This document shows positions 1-11,235 of a DNA stretch of 64,000 nt, in pieces. Numbering within the stretch: the stretch's first letter is position 1; every line of letters begins with the position of its first letter. A model generated the notes under the pieces. The model saw only the letters and a list, made by a program, of their open reading frames with translations, ran no database searches and was not told the origin of the DNA. The translations under genes and the position numbers were made by a program. Source of the stretch: DATIXJ01 sp963714795 (GTDB lineage: Bacteria; Bacteroidota; Ignavibacteria; UBA10030; SZUA-254); contig CAVQPS010000007.1 of assembly GCA_963714795.1 (NCBI GenBank), positions 1 through 64,000 on the forward strand, read 5' to 3'.

Positions 1-1
1 T

Positions 2-250
2 CCAATGGTTGACTTCAACGCTTGGAAGAATGAGGAACAATTTACCAGAATTGTTTTAAAGGATGAAGTGATAAAGAACGATTTCAACTTGAGTCCTTCT
101 CGTTACGTTGAGACAGGTACGGCAGAAGATTATAGAGAGATTCCGATATTACTCGAAGAACTTGCAACGCTTGACCGAGAACGTATCAAGATTGATAAAG
201 AGTTGAGTGAAATCTTCATCACGTTGGGGTTTCAGGAGGGAGTTAAATAG
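2..250 (+). CDS. hsdM: HsdM C-terminal fragment (type I restriction methyltransferase), cut by window edge
   Basis: The frame is open from the left window edge to a TAG stop, so only about the last 82 codons of a longer gene are present. The visible part carries the SPSRYV motif followed by an acidic stretch and a helical tail (ILLEELATLDRERIKIDKEL). This is the usual end of the N6-adenine methyltransferase subunit of type I restriction-modification systems. HsdM with HsdS methylates the recognition site, and HsdR cleaves when the site is unmodified. The catalytic NPPF and SAM motifs lie outside the window. The downstream hsdS and hsdR genes support the call. An in-frame ATG at position 5 is internal and is not the true start. 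Confidence 0.8.
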   Translation, partial: PMVDFNAWKNEEQFTRIVLKDEVIKNDFNLSPSRYVETGTAEDYREIPILLEELATLDRERIKIDKELSEIFITLGFQEGVK

Positions 251-256
251 AGAATC

Positions 257-3200
257 ATGCCATCCACCATTGATTCCAAGATCAACTCAACACTATGGGA
301 TACTGTTCATTGGAAAGAATGGATAAGGAGTGAGATTGATCGACAAGTCGTTATTTACAAGAGAAAACCAAAGCTACTAATTGGGGATCATAAGCGAGAA
401 ACTGGGCACGCAAGGGATTATCATGGTCGTGAGATTCTTGAGTTGTTACAAAATGCCGATGATGCGGGTGCCGATTATGGAAAACCAAATCGAGTAAAAA
501 TTGTCCTGATGGAAGAAGGACTACTGGCAGCAAACACTGGCGTCCCATTTAATAGTAAGGGCTTGGAATCGTTAATGACATCAGATACAAGTCCTAAACA
601 GTTGCAGCGAACAAAATTTATTGGTAATAAAGGACTTGGTTTTCGGTCGGTTTTAGGATGGACTGCTAATCCATTTATTCTGAGCGGTGGTCTAAGCATT
701 TTTTTTAGTAAATCGAAATCAAAACTTCAAATTGAAGAATTATGCCGAACTGATGTGAACATCAAAGAAGTTGTCGAAGAATTTTTCAATGCCGGAAATG
801 CCTACCCAATAGTAGCATTTAGTTTTCCATTTTGGTTGACTTAGATTCTCTGAATAACGAGAAATTTGATGATGAGTTGGACATACTATTACGGACTGGC
901 AAAGCTCTCAAAGGGGAGGGATACGATACTGTTGTAATTCTTCCTTTTGATAATTCTCAACGATGTTATCCAGAGGTAAAGCAACAATTAGAATCCATAG
1001 GTGAGGAGGTTCTTCTCTTTGTTCAGTATGTGAATGAACTAACTGTTTCGATTCCAGGGGAGTCAAGAACATGGATTGCGGATAGACAAAAAGATCAAGT
1101 ATTGGTAGGATTTAAAAACGGTGAACCAGACATTTGGACGATATACACCGATGAAGATAAAATCCCTCCAGATCTTCTAACTGACGATATAATTAGTACG
1201 CCTGAATTTCAAATAAAAATAGCAGTCTCTGATAAACTGCGAAGCACGCAAAAACTTTTTGCGTATCTCCCAACGGAAGTTAGATTTCCCTATCCAGTAA
1301 TTGTGCACGCAACGATGGAAGTTACAAATAATCGTCAAAATCTTACAGATACACCCGCCAACCACTTCTTAGCAAAAAGAATAGCAAAGTCATTGGTTCA
1401 AGTTGCAGAAAGAAACTGTACATCAACTGATTTATGGAGGGGCATTTCTATTCTTTCAAGGAATGGGGACTTAGACCCTCTCTTCGATAAGTTTGGATTC
1501 GGAGATTCGCTCATTGACGAAGCAAAGGGAGCAAAGAATCGTTCCTACTCGTGGAGCGAGTTTTGTCACCGCTAACGAGACGAAACGTATGTTAATGAAT
1601 TTTGCACACATTCTACCAGAAACCTATTTAAGAAATCTTTGCGCATCGAATAATACCAATAATATCGATTCATTTCTAAGAGAGCTTAATGTTCAAGATG
1701 TCAGTATAAATGAATTTGTTGAATCGATAGATCATATATCACACCTACTTGACATCGATACCCGCATCAAACTAATCGAACAAGTTCAAAACGAAAGATG
1801 GCGATTTATGGAATACACGCCAGATTTATTGACTGATGAAATGAATAAGCCCATTCCGTGCGACGAAAATGTTTGGTTGGCGCCACAAGGCACTCCGTTG
1901 AAATTACCAGAATGGTTAAAGATAAACATTCTGAATAAAGATTTGACAAATAAACTTGTAGAATCATTAGGTGTTCGTGGAGCAACGGATTTACCAGCCC
2001 GTTTGACCGTCTACGACTTGAAGGAATATCGGATAAGCAATTTAGCGTCAGCGATTATCGATGAGGGAGAAGATTTACTGATTCGGAAAGGGGATGGTGA
2101 AGAAAAGATAAGAATAGATATTATTCAGACACTTTGGGATCTGTTTGAACGAAGTGATGCAGAGGAATTATCAAAGCTCCCTCAAAGAATTAAAGTTAAA
2201 ATATTAACTCGAAAGGGTGATTTCAAAGATGCAAATACTCTTTATTTTGGAAAAGAATATTCAGGAGGATTTCTTACTGAAGAGTTATACGGAGCAGTTT
2301 GTGCGGATCGGTTAATTGCATCACCAGACGTACTACGTATCAAGGGGGATGAAAATCATTTAGTGAATTTTTTTAAATGGCTTGGTGTAGAAAATATCCC
2401 ACGCTTGAGAAATGTAGAGGTCATTGATGAAGATTTTAAACGATATGTCATCTCAAATTTAAAATATCCAGCAACTTTTGAACCAGCGGATTTAGTTATC
2501 TCTGACGTTTCCCAGATGCAGAAGCGTTCATACAAACTTGAGGGTGTAATGATGATCCGATTCTCTCAAAGAGATTTTCCTAAAGGCTGACCCACACGCA
2601 GTGATTGCTTGGATATCGACCGATGAGAGAATAGATAATTGGCGAATGTTCGGCGATCTCGAAGCAAGCCTTTCGGTAAAGTATAAAGTGAGTCCCCGAA
2701 AGTATCGCAATAATATTCCATCATACACATATTGGCTATTGACAAATATTGCATGGCTTCCGGTGGGGGCTTCTATGTTACCAGCCGTTCAGTGTACTGA
2801 TGCTGGTAATCTTCCAGAAGAAATATCTGGATTCGTAGGTAAACCGATATTTGATATCAAACACTCTATATTGAAGACACTCGGCATTGATAAAGCGAAA
2901 CTTCGAATGGCTTTCGACCGATTAGGTATCTCCCGGACATTAAACGACCTATCATGGGATACGTATTATGATATCTTGCTTAATCTTCCATCCATTGATC
3001 CGCAAGGAAAGAAAGCGAAACCTGTATATAATTCTCTCATTGCAAGAGATGAACAAGATGAAGCACCTCGTGGCATATCCAAAGAGAGATTCTTCAAAGA
3101 AGGCAGGATGTTTGCCAAAGTTGGAAATGAAATTGGTTATTTTTCAATTAATGAATTGTTCTATGCGGATAGCGTAAGTGTGCCTGCACAGTTAAGACAA

Positions 3201-4473
3201 ATATATAAATTCTTAGAGCTTTACCCGAAAAAAGGTGCTTCAAAGGTTAAAAGATTATTTGGTGTGAACACCTTTTCGCTTTCGGAAATGAGCTACTCTA
3301 TTTCGAATTTTATACTACACTCACGAACCGATGAAGGGGAAGCAGATTTCGAGAGATTGAAACCCTATTTATATGCACTCGTTATTGATCAAGATCTACA
3401 TCGAACGAAGCTGAGAGCTTTAAAAAATTTGAAACTGAAACTTTGCATCGCTCTTGATTTACTCATTGGGATGAGTGGCAATGATTCGGTTCAATCAAAA
3501 CTTGAAAAAGAAGGAGAATCTGTTGTTCTTGAAGACGTCGCCTATCTTATAGCAGATAAGTTGGAAACGAAAAACCAAATCTTGAAGAAGCCAGCACTGG
3601 CAAGTGAACTCGGAAATATTATTTACAATGTACTCAAAACCGACATATCTAATCAAGTCTTTACATTAGCTCTCAGTGAATCATCAGATAGGAACGAAAT
3701 CATTTCCCGATTAACCGAAGTCACAGATCGGGATTTTGTGGCTGAGGCAAAACAGTTATTGGAGTCGAAGAACATTGGAGAGACTGACGATAATGAGCCG
3801 CCAGCTTGGATTGCACCTCCGTTGCAACGACCTCTTCTCGGAGTAGAAACACCAACTGTTCATGTTACGCAAGGTTCAGGCGATGATGGATTGGCGGGAG
3901 GGGGAAACGTGGGGAAAGTTTCAAGTCGAACAAAAAGATGTAACATTACTTCCTCCCGTGAAGAAAGCGAAACGTCAGTTGCAAGTAAATCCGAAACCTC
4001 CCGGTGAAGGGAAGCGCCGAAAGGTGGCTGATCCTGATCGTGCCGAAAGCGTCGCAGAAGCATTTGAGGAGGTACGTGGCAAGTTTCCAAGACCTGTTTC
4101 GGATCAACGTGGCAAAGATGCTTTCGGTTGTGATTTGCTAAGTTTTGGATCAGAGGCAGATCGACTTAGGTTTGAATCCACTGGAGATACAGAATTAATT
4201 GAGCGGTATATTGAAGTTAAAGGTAGTACTCGTGAGACTGGAATAATTGTTTTGGTAGGTAACGAATTGAAATCGGCAAACGAACATCGCGATAAGTACT
4301 TTTTATATCGTGTCTATGAAGGTGAGGAACATGGCAAGTTTGAGGTTGTAACATTGCAAGACCCTATGTCAACGAATTTTGAAGTTAGCTATAATATTGA
4401 TCCTTTTCGTTCAGGTCAATCAAAATTTTGGGCTGTGAAAGAGGTTGATGAAGATCAACAAAACGAAAAGTAA
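257..4473 (+). pseudogene. sacsin-like GHKL ATPase with C-terminal NOV_C (DUF3883) domain, frameshifted
   Basis: One gene of about 1,400 codons is split over five consecutive reading-frame pieces: 257-844, about 832-1575, about 1500-2590, 2601-about 3900 and about 3880-4473. The N-terminus has GHKL ATP-binding motifs: the N-box ELLQNADDAG near residue 62, NTGVPF, and IGNKGLGFRSVL. These match the sacsin/HSP90-like ATPase found in large bacterial proteins of unknown function. The C-terminus (nt 4045-4330) matches NOV_C/DUF3883, with a GCDLLSF strand, IEVKGS, and a YFLYRVY end. Such proteins are often found beside type I restriction genes. Here the gene sits between hsdM and hsdS, with only 4 bp to hsdS. 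The biochemical role is unknown. Four frame breaks mean it is either inactive or mis-assembled. Confidence 0.75.
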
Positions 4474-4477
4474 AGTG

Positions 4478-5719
4478 ATGAGTAAAAATTCAGATGACGG
4501 TGGTTACAAAGAAACCGAAATCGGCAATATCCCCACTGAGTGGGAGGTTGCCCAAATTGGCGATAAATATTACTTTACAAAAAAACCGAATGGGTTAAGA
4601 TTTGACGAGTATGATACAATTCCGTTTGTTCCAATGGATAAAGTTCCAATTGGTAAACTTAGGTTTCATGACTTCATACTAAAAAAACCAAATGATTTTT
4701 CAAGTGGTACTTATTTTGAGGCTGGTGATTTGTTACTTTCGAAGATAACCCCATCATTTGAGAATGGAAAGCAGGGCATTATTCCTGAACTACTTAATGG
4801 ATTTGGTGTTGCCACAACTGAAGTTATACCGATTAAAGAAATTCCCAAAGTCAGTAACATTCAATTCCTTGCTTTCTTGCTTCTACAGGAAAATATCCGA
4901 AGTTCATTGGCTGGAAAGATGGAGGGCAGTACGGGTAGACAACGTTTAAGCCGATCAGTTGTCGAGCAACTACATATTCCATTTCCACCTCTCCCTGAGC
5001 AACGCATGATTGCGGTCATCCTCTCCAAAATCCAGCAAGCGATTGAAGTGCAGGAAAAAATCATTGAGAGGACTATGGAACTGAAGAAGTCGCTGTTGGC
5101 AAAGCTCTTCAGTGAGGGTTTGCACGGCGAAGAACTTAAAGAGACAGAGATTGGGTTGATGCCGAAGAGTTGGGAAGTACAAAGACTCGTGGATATTGCC
5201 ACTCTTCAGAGAGGAAAAGATTTACCTGCACAGAATTGGGTCAAGGGTTCATTTCCAATTGTTGGGTCAAATGGTATCATCGGTTATCACAACGAATACT
5301 TCCTCGACAGTGCAGGGGTGATAACAGGACGCAGCGGTTCGATTGGAAAGTTGAGCTATGTCGAAGGCAAGTATTGGGCACACAACACAGCTCTTTATGT
5401 CAAGGATTTTCACGGTAATCACCCGAAATTTGTCTATTATCTTTTACATCGGTTGGATTTTCGGAAATATGTGACAGGTGTAAGCGTGCCGACATTGAAC
5501 AGAAACTTCATCCACCCAACGTTGTTGCCGTTGCCTTCCGTCAGAGAACAAAATGAAATTGCTGCAGTGCTTGATAGTGTTGAAAGAAAGATTAGGAACA
5601 CTGAATTGATGCGGGATAAGGTGAAAAGTCTTTTCAAATCAATGCTTCATCAACTGATGACGGGTCAGATTCGGGTAAACAACATCGAAATCAAATTGCG
5701 TGAAGAGGAGAATAGATAG
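4478..5719 (+). CDS. hsdS: HsdS, type I restriction specificity subunit
   Basis: An intact frame of 413 codons from the ATG at 4478, which lies 4 bp after the upstream stop. A second in-frame ATG at 4445 would overlap the previous gene and is less likely. The protein shows the two-repeat layout of HsdS: a first target-recognition domain starting at IPTEWEV, a conserved spacer with PLPEQRMIAVIL and a long helix, a second target-recognition domain starting at MPKSWEV, and a final helix after REQNEIAAVLDSVERK ending in LMTGQIRV. HsdS binds DNA and fixes which bipartite site is recognised by the HsdM/HsdR complex. It is the only full-length component of the restriction system visible here, so it is a good anchor for the locus. 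Confidence 0.9.
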   Translation: MSKNSDDGGYKETEIGNIPTEWEVAQIGDKYYFTKKPNGLRFDEYDTIPFVPMDKVPIGKLRFHDFILKKPNDFSSGTYFEAGDLLLSKITPSFENGKQGIIPELLNGFGVATTEVIPIKEIPKVSNIQFLAFLLLQENIRSSLAGKMEGSTGRQRLSRSVVEQLHIPFPPLPEQRMIAVILSKIQQAIEVQEKIIERTMELKKSLLAKLFSEGLHGEELKETEIGLMPKSWEVQRLVDIATLQRGKDLPAQNWVKGSFPIVGSNGIIGYHNEYFLDSAGVITGRSGSIGKLSYVEGKYWAHNTALYVKDFHGNHPKFVYYLLHRLDFRKYVTGVSVPTLNRNFIHPTLLPLPSVREQNEIAAVLDSVERKIRNTELMRDKVKSLFKSMLHQLMTGQIRVNNIEIKLREEENR

Positions 5720-5728
5720 AAAGAGCAA

Positions 5729-6435
5729 ATGGACACTTTTGGATTTCTAAGACACATTGATACCGAGCCTCAAAAGCCAGATTGGTTTGAGAGGGTAACA
5801 AAAACAATTCTTGTAGTCGTAGCTGTTCTTGGCTTGATGCAAGAGAAGACGACGTGGTTTCCGTATGTTCTTGCCGCAACGCTTGTGTTGTTGAGTTTCC
5901 CATTTATCTCCCGACAAGGGAAGCAATGGAAACTCAAGAGCAAACAGAGGCGTGCATTGGCTAACTATGCAAATGACTTCATCAGCTTCGTTAATAGAGC
6001 GCAGGACTTCGTTCAGAGCACGAATCAGTATGGGATACCATTCTTTCTCAGGAGTATCGTCAATAGGCAGGGGATGGAAGTCAGGCGATACAATCCGAAC
6101 ATGGAATCTTTTTTTGCCATTGTCCTGCGAAACCTCCAAGCGAAGACAAAAGCTGGCTTCAGGAATTACACAGAGCTTGAACAAGTGTCCCGTGAGTTCC
6201 ACGACGCGATGGATTCCTTTGTCTTGATATATGTCGACGACATACTTCGAGACTTAAGCAGGCGAAGAATCTTGCTGCTCTCCAACCTTATGATGTGTCG
6301 GGACTCAAGCAGCGATATAGTGCGTTAAACAATTTCATAAATGAATACAATGGATTCAGAGCAAAGCTGTCCGTTTTTTGGGGAAGAGAAGACTCTGGTT
6401 CGCAAATTAGAATACCTACAGAAACAATTGACTGA
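5729..6435 (+). pseudogene. Two-helix membrane protein of unknown function, one frameshift
   Basis: The frame opening at 5729 encodes two hydrophobic segments close together (ILVVVAVLGL and YVLAATLVLLSFPF, about residues 27-60), then a soluble, charged C-terminal part. The ORF as read ends at 6328. The alternative frame continues smoothly from about 6,250 (LKQAKNLAALQPYDVSGLKQ) to a TGA at 6433-6435, giving a natural length near 235 residues. I recognise no family. The gene starts 9 bp after hsdS and ends 7 bp before the likely fic start, so it belongs to the same transcription unit. It could be an accessory of the restriction locus, but nothing in the sequence shows its job. Confidence 0.55.
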
Positions 6436-6442
6436 ATACGTG

Positions 6443-7478
6443 ATGTTCAAACCGAACTTCCGATATACACACAAGATTGTCACACTCATTGGGAAGATTG
6501 CTGCTTCGAGAGAGGTCGTGCTTAATTCTCCTCTTGTCCCCAAATGGGAAGTATCCTTGAGGCGAGATGCGATGATCCGCAGTGCACATATTCCACGAGG
6601 ATTGAAGGAAATAAACTCACACTGGAACAGGTGAGCAAGTTGGTAAGGAAGAAACATCATGGCTTCCCGCAAGGACAAACAGGAAGTCTTGAACTACCTG
6701 AATGTATTGGAGCGCCTCGATTCCTTTGTTAAGGATGGTAAGGTCTCGGAGGAAATGATTTTACACATTCACAAACAATTGACGAAAGACACGCTGGATG
6801 ATCCTTCTGGAATTCGGGATCTTTCGGAAGAATATGTGGTCGTTGGTAATAGATTTACTGGTCAAGTCATTTTCCGTCCACCTGAAAACGAGCAGGTTCC
6901 AGACCTGATTCAGGAATTGGTGCGGTGGCTTAACTCGAAAGAAGCACAGGAACTTGACCCTGTCTATTGAAGCGGGTTTGGCTCACTATGAATTTGTCCG
7001 AATCCATCCTTTTGTCGATGGGAACGGAAGAGAAGCACGGGTTCTGGCAGCCATGCTGCTTTACGTGAGGGGATTCGATACGAAGCGGTTCTTCTCTCTC
7101 GATGACTATTACGCTTCCGGACAGAAAATAATTATCGCAGCATTAGAAACAGTAGATAGAGATATTCGAGATGTTACGAAATGGTTGGGATACTTTGTTG
7201 AAGGTGTTGCGGTGAGTATTGAAGCAGTGAAGGAAAGAGTTATACGTTTGAGTAGTGAACGTTTAAGAACGAAGACAAAGGGACAAATAGCCCTTACCGA
7301 AAAGCAGATGAAGATCATCGAGTTTATCAATCAGAATGAGAGGATTACAAATCGAGATGTCCAGGACATACTTAAGATTGCTCGACAAAACGCTCTGGTT
7401 GAGCTAAACAAAATGGTGAAAATAGGGGTGATCAAGCCGACTGGAAAAGGCAGAGCTTTGCACTATACCTTAAAATAA
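6443..7478 (+). pseudogene. Fic family protein with N-terminal inhibitory motif and C-terminal winged helix, frameshifted
   Basis: Read across three frame changes (near 6,595, 6,655 and 6,955), this gives a normal Fic protein of about 345 residues. The catalytic loop HPFVDGNGREAR at about nt 7003-7038 matches HxFx(D/E)GNGRxxR, the motif that transfers AMP or related groups to target side chains. An N-terminal STRIEGN segment (about nt 6592-6615) fits the (S/T)xxxE(G/N) inhibitory helix, so this would be a self-inhibited class. The C-terminus (from about nt 7290) resembles a winged helix-turn-helix (ITNRDVQDILKIARQNALVELNKM). The likely start is ATG 6443. Fic genes of this type are common passengers inside type I restriction loci, although their contribution there is not settled. 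The breaks make it non-functional as written. Confidence 0.8.
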
Positions 7479-7479
7479 T

Positions 7480-7539
7480 CGTGTCAATTAGCATGTCAAT
7501 TAGCATGTCAATTAGCGTGTCGATTGGCATGTCGATTTA
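7480..7539. repeat. Five tandem copies of a 12-bp unit after the fic stop codon
   Basis: The unit is catgtcaattag or a one- to four-base variant, repeated five times without spacer. The unit is a multiple of three, so it stays open in the fic frame: reading past the TAA at 7476-7478 would add repeats of the form CQLA. It may therefore be a broken end of the fic coding region or a plain minisatellite. It is far too short and too uniform to be a CRISPR array. Confidence 0.8.
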
Positions 7540-7650
7540 GTTAGTGTCTAACAAAATGGACGTAAATGAATAATTCCAAGGATGGAAACAGATTGATGAT
7601 TAGGTTGATGATTCAAATATTGATTCAGGAACTCATGTAAGACGTTAAAA

Positions 7651-10534
7651 ATGTCAAATCCTTTTTCCGATAACATAGCACAGTCCAAAAGCCCATTCTC
7701 AAATATGCTTCTGAAATTGGCTGGCAAGTTGTTGAACCTAATGTTGCCGAAAAACTCCGTCATGGTGAGTTTCATTTACTTGATGATGTGTTGAAGCTAA
7801 AGCTTCTGAATCTGAATACAAAAGTCGTTACAAACGAAAACGTTCGGAGGAGATTATGACAGAGCAACAGAAAACCTTCGGAACACCATTGAGGGAAATA
7901 AAGAAGCTCTTGATTGGTTGCGTGGTAAGAAATCTATCTATGTCTCTTCTCAGAAGCGTGAGATAAATGTCAACTTCATCGACTTCGACACTCCGTCCAA
8001 TAATATCTTTCAGGTGACAGAAGAGTGGTATTTCACGAACGGTCGTTTCGGTAATCGTGCCGATGTGGTATTTCTCATTAATGGTGTACCAGTGGTTATA
8101 GGAGAGAACAAAAAGCCTGAAGAAAAGGATGCTATTGCCAGCGCAATCGATCCGCTTCGAAATTACAAAGAAACGCCGGAAATTGTAACCACAAGCCAAA
8201 TCTTTGATGCAACACACGTGATTGAATTTTATTATGGGGTTACATGAATGTTGATGAGTAAAGCTTTGTTTAAATGGAAGGAAGATGATAAAGTAAATTT
8301 TGAAAAGAAAGTGAAGGATTTTTCAATCAGGAGCGACTACTCAGAGTACTCCACGATTATATTATTTTCTTTAAGCGTGAAGATGAATTGGAGAAAATCA
8401 TTCTTCGTCAGCATCAGAGCAGAGCCGTTGAGAAGGTCGTACAACGCTCCAGAGAAAGGGAAAAGAAAACAGGACTTATCTGGCATACTCAAGGATCAGG
8501 CAAGACATTCACCATGATTGTAGCAGCCGAACGACTGATTAAGCACCCTGAATTTGAGAAACCTACCGTCGTGATGCTCGTTGATCGCAATGAGTTGGAG
8601 AGCCAACTCTTCCTCAACCTTGAAGCCTATGGATTCGAAAGTTATGAGATAGCTAACAGTAAAGCACACGTACAGGAACTACTCAGTAGCGACTATCGAG
8701 GTTTAATCGTATCGATGATTCACAAGTTTGATGGAATGCCAAAAGATGTGAACACACGTCCGAATATCTTCGTACTGGTTGATGAAGCGCATCGCACAAC
8801 AAGTGGAGATTTAGGCAACTACTTAATGGCTGCGCTACCGAATGCGACATATTTCGGTTTCACGGAAAAGCCAATGACAGGATTATCTACGGGAAAGGGA
8901 CGTTTAAAGTCTTTGGCAAGGATGATGTGAGAGGTTATCTCGACAAATACTGATTGCTGATCCATTGAAGATGGTACAACACTACCGCTCAACTATACAC
9001 TTGCACCAAACGAGATGCTTGTCCCCAAAGAATTACTGGAGAAAGAATTCTATGCAATGGTTGAAAAAGGAAGGTGTCAGCGACATCGAGGAACTCGATA
9101 AGATTCTGGGAAGAGCTGTCAACACGAAGAACTTCTAAAATCAAATGATAGAGTAGAGAAAGTTGCCAAATTTGTTGCAGACCATTATCGAGACAACGTT
9201 GAACTGATGGGTTACAAGGCGTTTCTCGTTGGTGTTGATCGCGAAGCCTGTGCTCTTTACAAGAAGGACTCGATAAGTATTTACCTTCCAATACTCAGAG
9301 GTTGTTTATTCACCAGCGCATAATGACAAAGCAATGCTAAAAGAATATTACCTTGATGAAGGTGAAGAAAAACAACTAAAAAAGACGTTCAGGAAGAAAG
9401 ATACTTTGCCCAAGATTCTGATTGTTACGGAGAAGTTACTCACGGGATATGATGCCCCGATACTCTACTGCATGTACCTCGACAAGCCAATGAAAAATCA
9501 CACACTTCTTCAAGCAATCGCACGTAGTGAATCGTCCGTATGAAGATGAGGAGGGTTTGGAGAAGCCCATTAGGTTTTGTACTGGATTTTGTAGGTATCT
9601 TCGACAATATGGAGAAAGCCCTTGCATTTGATTCTGCCGATGTTGCCAGCGTCATCAAAAACATTGATGTTCTCAAGAATCTATTTGCAAAGATAATGAA
9701 AGAACAGAGTCCTGAGTATATCAACCTGCTCAAAGGAAGAACGGGAGACAAATTCATGGAATACGTAATCGAATACTTTGATGACAAGAATCGACGAGAA
9801 GATTTTTTTAAGTTCTATAAACAGCTTGAAAATCTCTATGAAATCATTTCACCGGATAAATTTTTCGTGACTATCTCGAAGACTACAATCGGTTGTCGCA
9901 TTTGTACCAAACTGTATTGAACGCATTTCTTCAACATGTACAGATAGACAAAGAATTGATGCGTAAGACCGCAGCGTTGGTTAAAAAGCATGTAAAACTT
10001 GGACAGATAGGCGAACCGCTCCCCGTTTTGAAATCAACGAAGGCACACTCGAAGCACTAAAGAAGAAAGATAAGAAGTCGGATACGGTAAAAGTTATCAA
10101 GCCTCGATCAAAAGTATGGCGATATTCGTTGACGATAACACAGGCATTTCGCCATACCTAAAAGGGATTGGAGAAAGATTAGAAGCAATCAACGAATTGT
10201 ATGACCAACGACGATCAGATACTATCGAGGCATTGAAACGAATGGAAGAGCTTATCGAAGAGATAAATCTTCCGAAAAAAGATGCAAACTGAGAACAATT
10301 TCGATTCAAAAACTTTTTCCATCTTCTGGATTCTTCGTAATTACACATCCTATGGTGCTAATGGATTTGCGAAAAAGGTTTCAGAGATACTTGCTAAATA
10401 TCCGAATTGGAGGGTGTAACAGTATAGAACGGCGAGACATGAAGCTTTCGCTTTACAGCCTGCTCATGAAACTGATAGGCAAAGAGAAAGTACAAGAGTT
10501 AATTGATAAGATAATGGGAATTGAAAACCGATGA
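7651..10534 (+). pseudogene. hsdR: HsdR, type I restriction endonuclease subunit, heavily frameshifted
   Basis: Pieces in all three forward frames line up in order as one HsdR of about 960 residues. The N-terminal nuclease domain (about nt 7830-8247) reads RADVVFLINGVPVVIGENK, with the D and ExK catalytic pattern. The helicase motor follows: Walker A HTQGSGKTFTM (about nt 8491-8520), DEAH box VDEAHRT (about 8779-8800), ILIVTEKLLTGYDAP (about 9415-9455) and QAIAR (about 9510-9530). The HsdR C-terminal helical region ends at 10534. Short frame pieces between 8,930 and 9,330 and between 9,900 and 10,350 show about ten breaks in total. The start at ATG 7651 is the first that fits the family. HsdR translocates DNA and cuts unmethylated molecules. 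As written this gene cannot make a full protein. Confidence 0.85.
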
Positions 10535-10875
10535 CAATAGTGAACGCGAAGCGAGGGAAGCATTTCAAGGAAAGAGTTTACCAATGGGCTGATAGAATTG
10601 GCGTAAACCCTACAATTGTCCAAATACGCCCGATGAAACATAAATGGGCATCATGTTCAACTACAGGAAGAGTCAGCTTTAGCAAAGACTTGCTTCGGAA
10701 GAGTCGTAATTTCCGGGAATATGTGATAGTCCATGAATTGCTGCATCTCCAAGTTCCGAATCATGGAAAGCTGTTTAAGAGTTTGCTGAGGGCATATCTG
10801 CCAGAATGGAAGGGGATCATCGAATACGAAAAATTGGGTTGTAGATCGAATGGTAATTTAATCAACAATAAATGA
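10531..10875 (+). CDS. YgjP-like (DUF45/M48) zinc metallopeptidase
   Basis: A 114-residue protein whose ATG overlaps the hsdR stop (ATGA), so the two are translationally coupled. It has the family's WASCSTTGRVSF strand (usually WGSCS..G.I) at residues 39-50. The zinc motif HELLH is at residues 68-72, with a third ligand candidate at His79 (NHGKLF). It is shorter than the usual 230-residue YgjP because the N-terminal part is missing. Small proteins of exactly this type are regular neighbours of type I restriction genes. The substrate is unknown. Confidence 0.8.
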   Translation: MTIVNAKRGKHFKERVYQWADRIGVNPTIVQIRPMKHKWASCSTTGRVSFSKDLLRKSRNFREYVIVHELLHLQVPNHGKLFKSLLRAYLPEWKGIIEYEKLGCRSNGNLINNK

Positions 10876-10987
10876 TAGCGATCATATCAAAAAATTCCTG
10901 ATCCGTTGGTATTAACAATTTCTTGGTTATGGCTGAACTCATTTCGGTTCCTGATAGGTCTGAACCGATACAGTTGACCGAGGGGGC

Positions 10988-11098
10988 AGGTCTCATCTAC
11001 TCGAACGAAAGCACAATGATAGATTCATTCAATTGATGGATACGTTTCTTCCTCAGTGGCGGCAACTAAAAGATGAGTTGAATCAGATTTTCGATTAG
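10988..11098 (+). pseudogene. Remnant of a second YgjP-like metallopeptidase (C-terminal tail only)
   Basis: A short frame reads SHLLERKHNDRFIQLMDTFL followed by PQWRQLKDELN and ends at TAG 11096-11098. This resembles the end of DUF45/YgjP proteins, where HELCHL is followed by HNxxFW.L...LPDW. The expected HE before the second zinc histidine is lost, and no longer open frame leads into it. The rest of the gap 10,876-11,235 shows nothing I can recognise. Confidence 0.4.
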
Positions 11099-11235
11099 TC
11101 ACACAGAGTGGGAATATTAGAAAATGTGGCTTTGCTGAAAGGCAAAATAGATGTTTTAAGAACGGTTCAATTAAGAATAATGGAAAAATAACTATAATGG
11201 AATTAACCGATTCATTGCAATGAAATATATTTAAA

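Noticed and set aside
257..844. The 257-844 frame as an independent 195-residue ATPase gene
   Set aside because: It ends in the middle of the domain, and the next frame continues the same protein; the C-terminal NOV_C domain appears only at 4,045-4,330.
7480..7539. Possible CRISPR array
   Set aside because: The units are 12 bp, directly adjacent and without unique spacers; no cas gene is present in the window.
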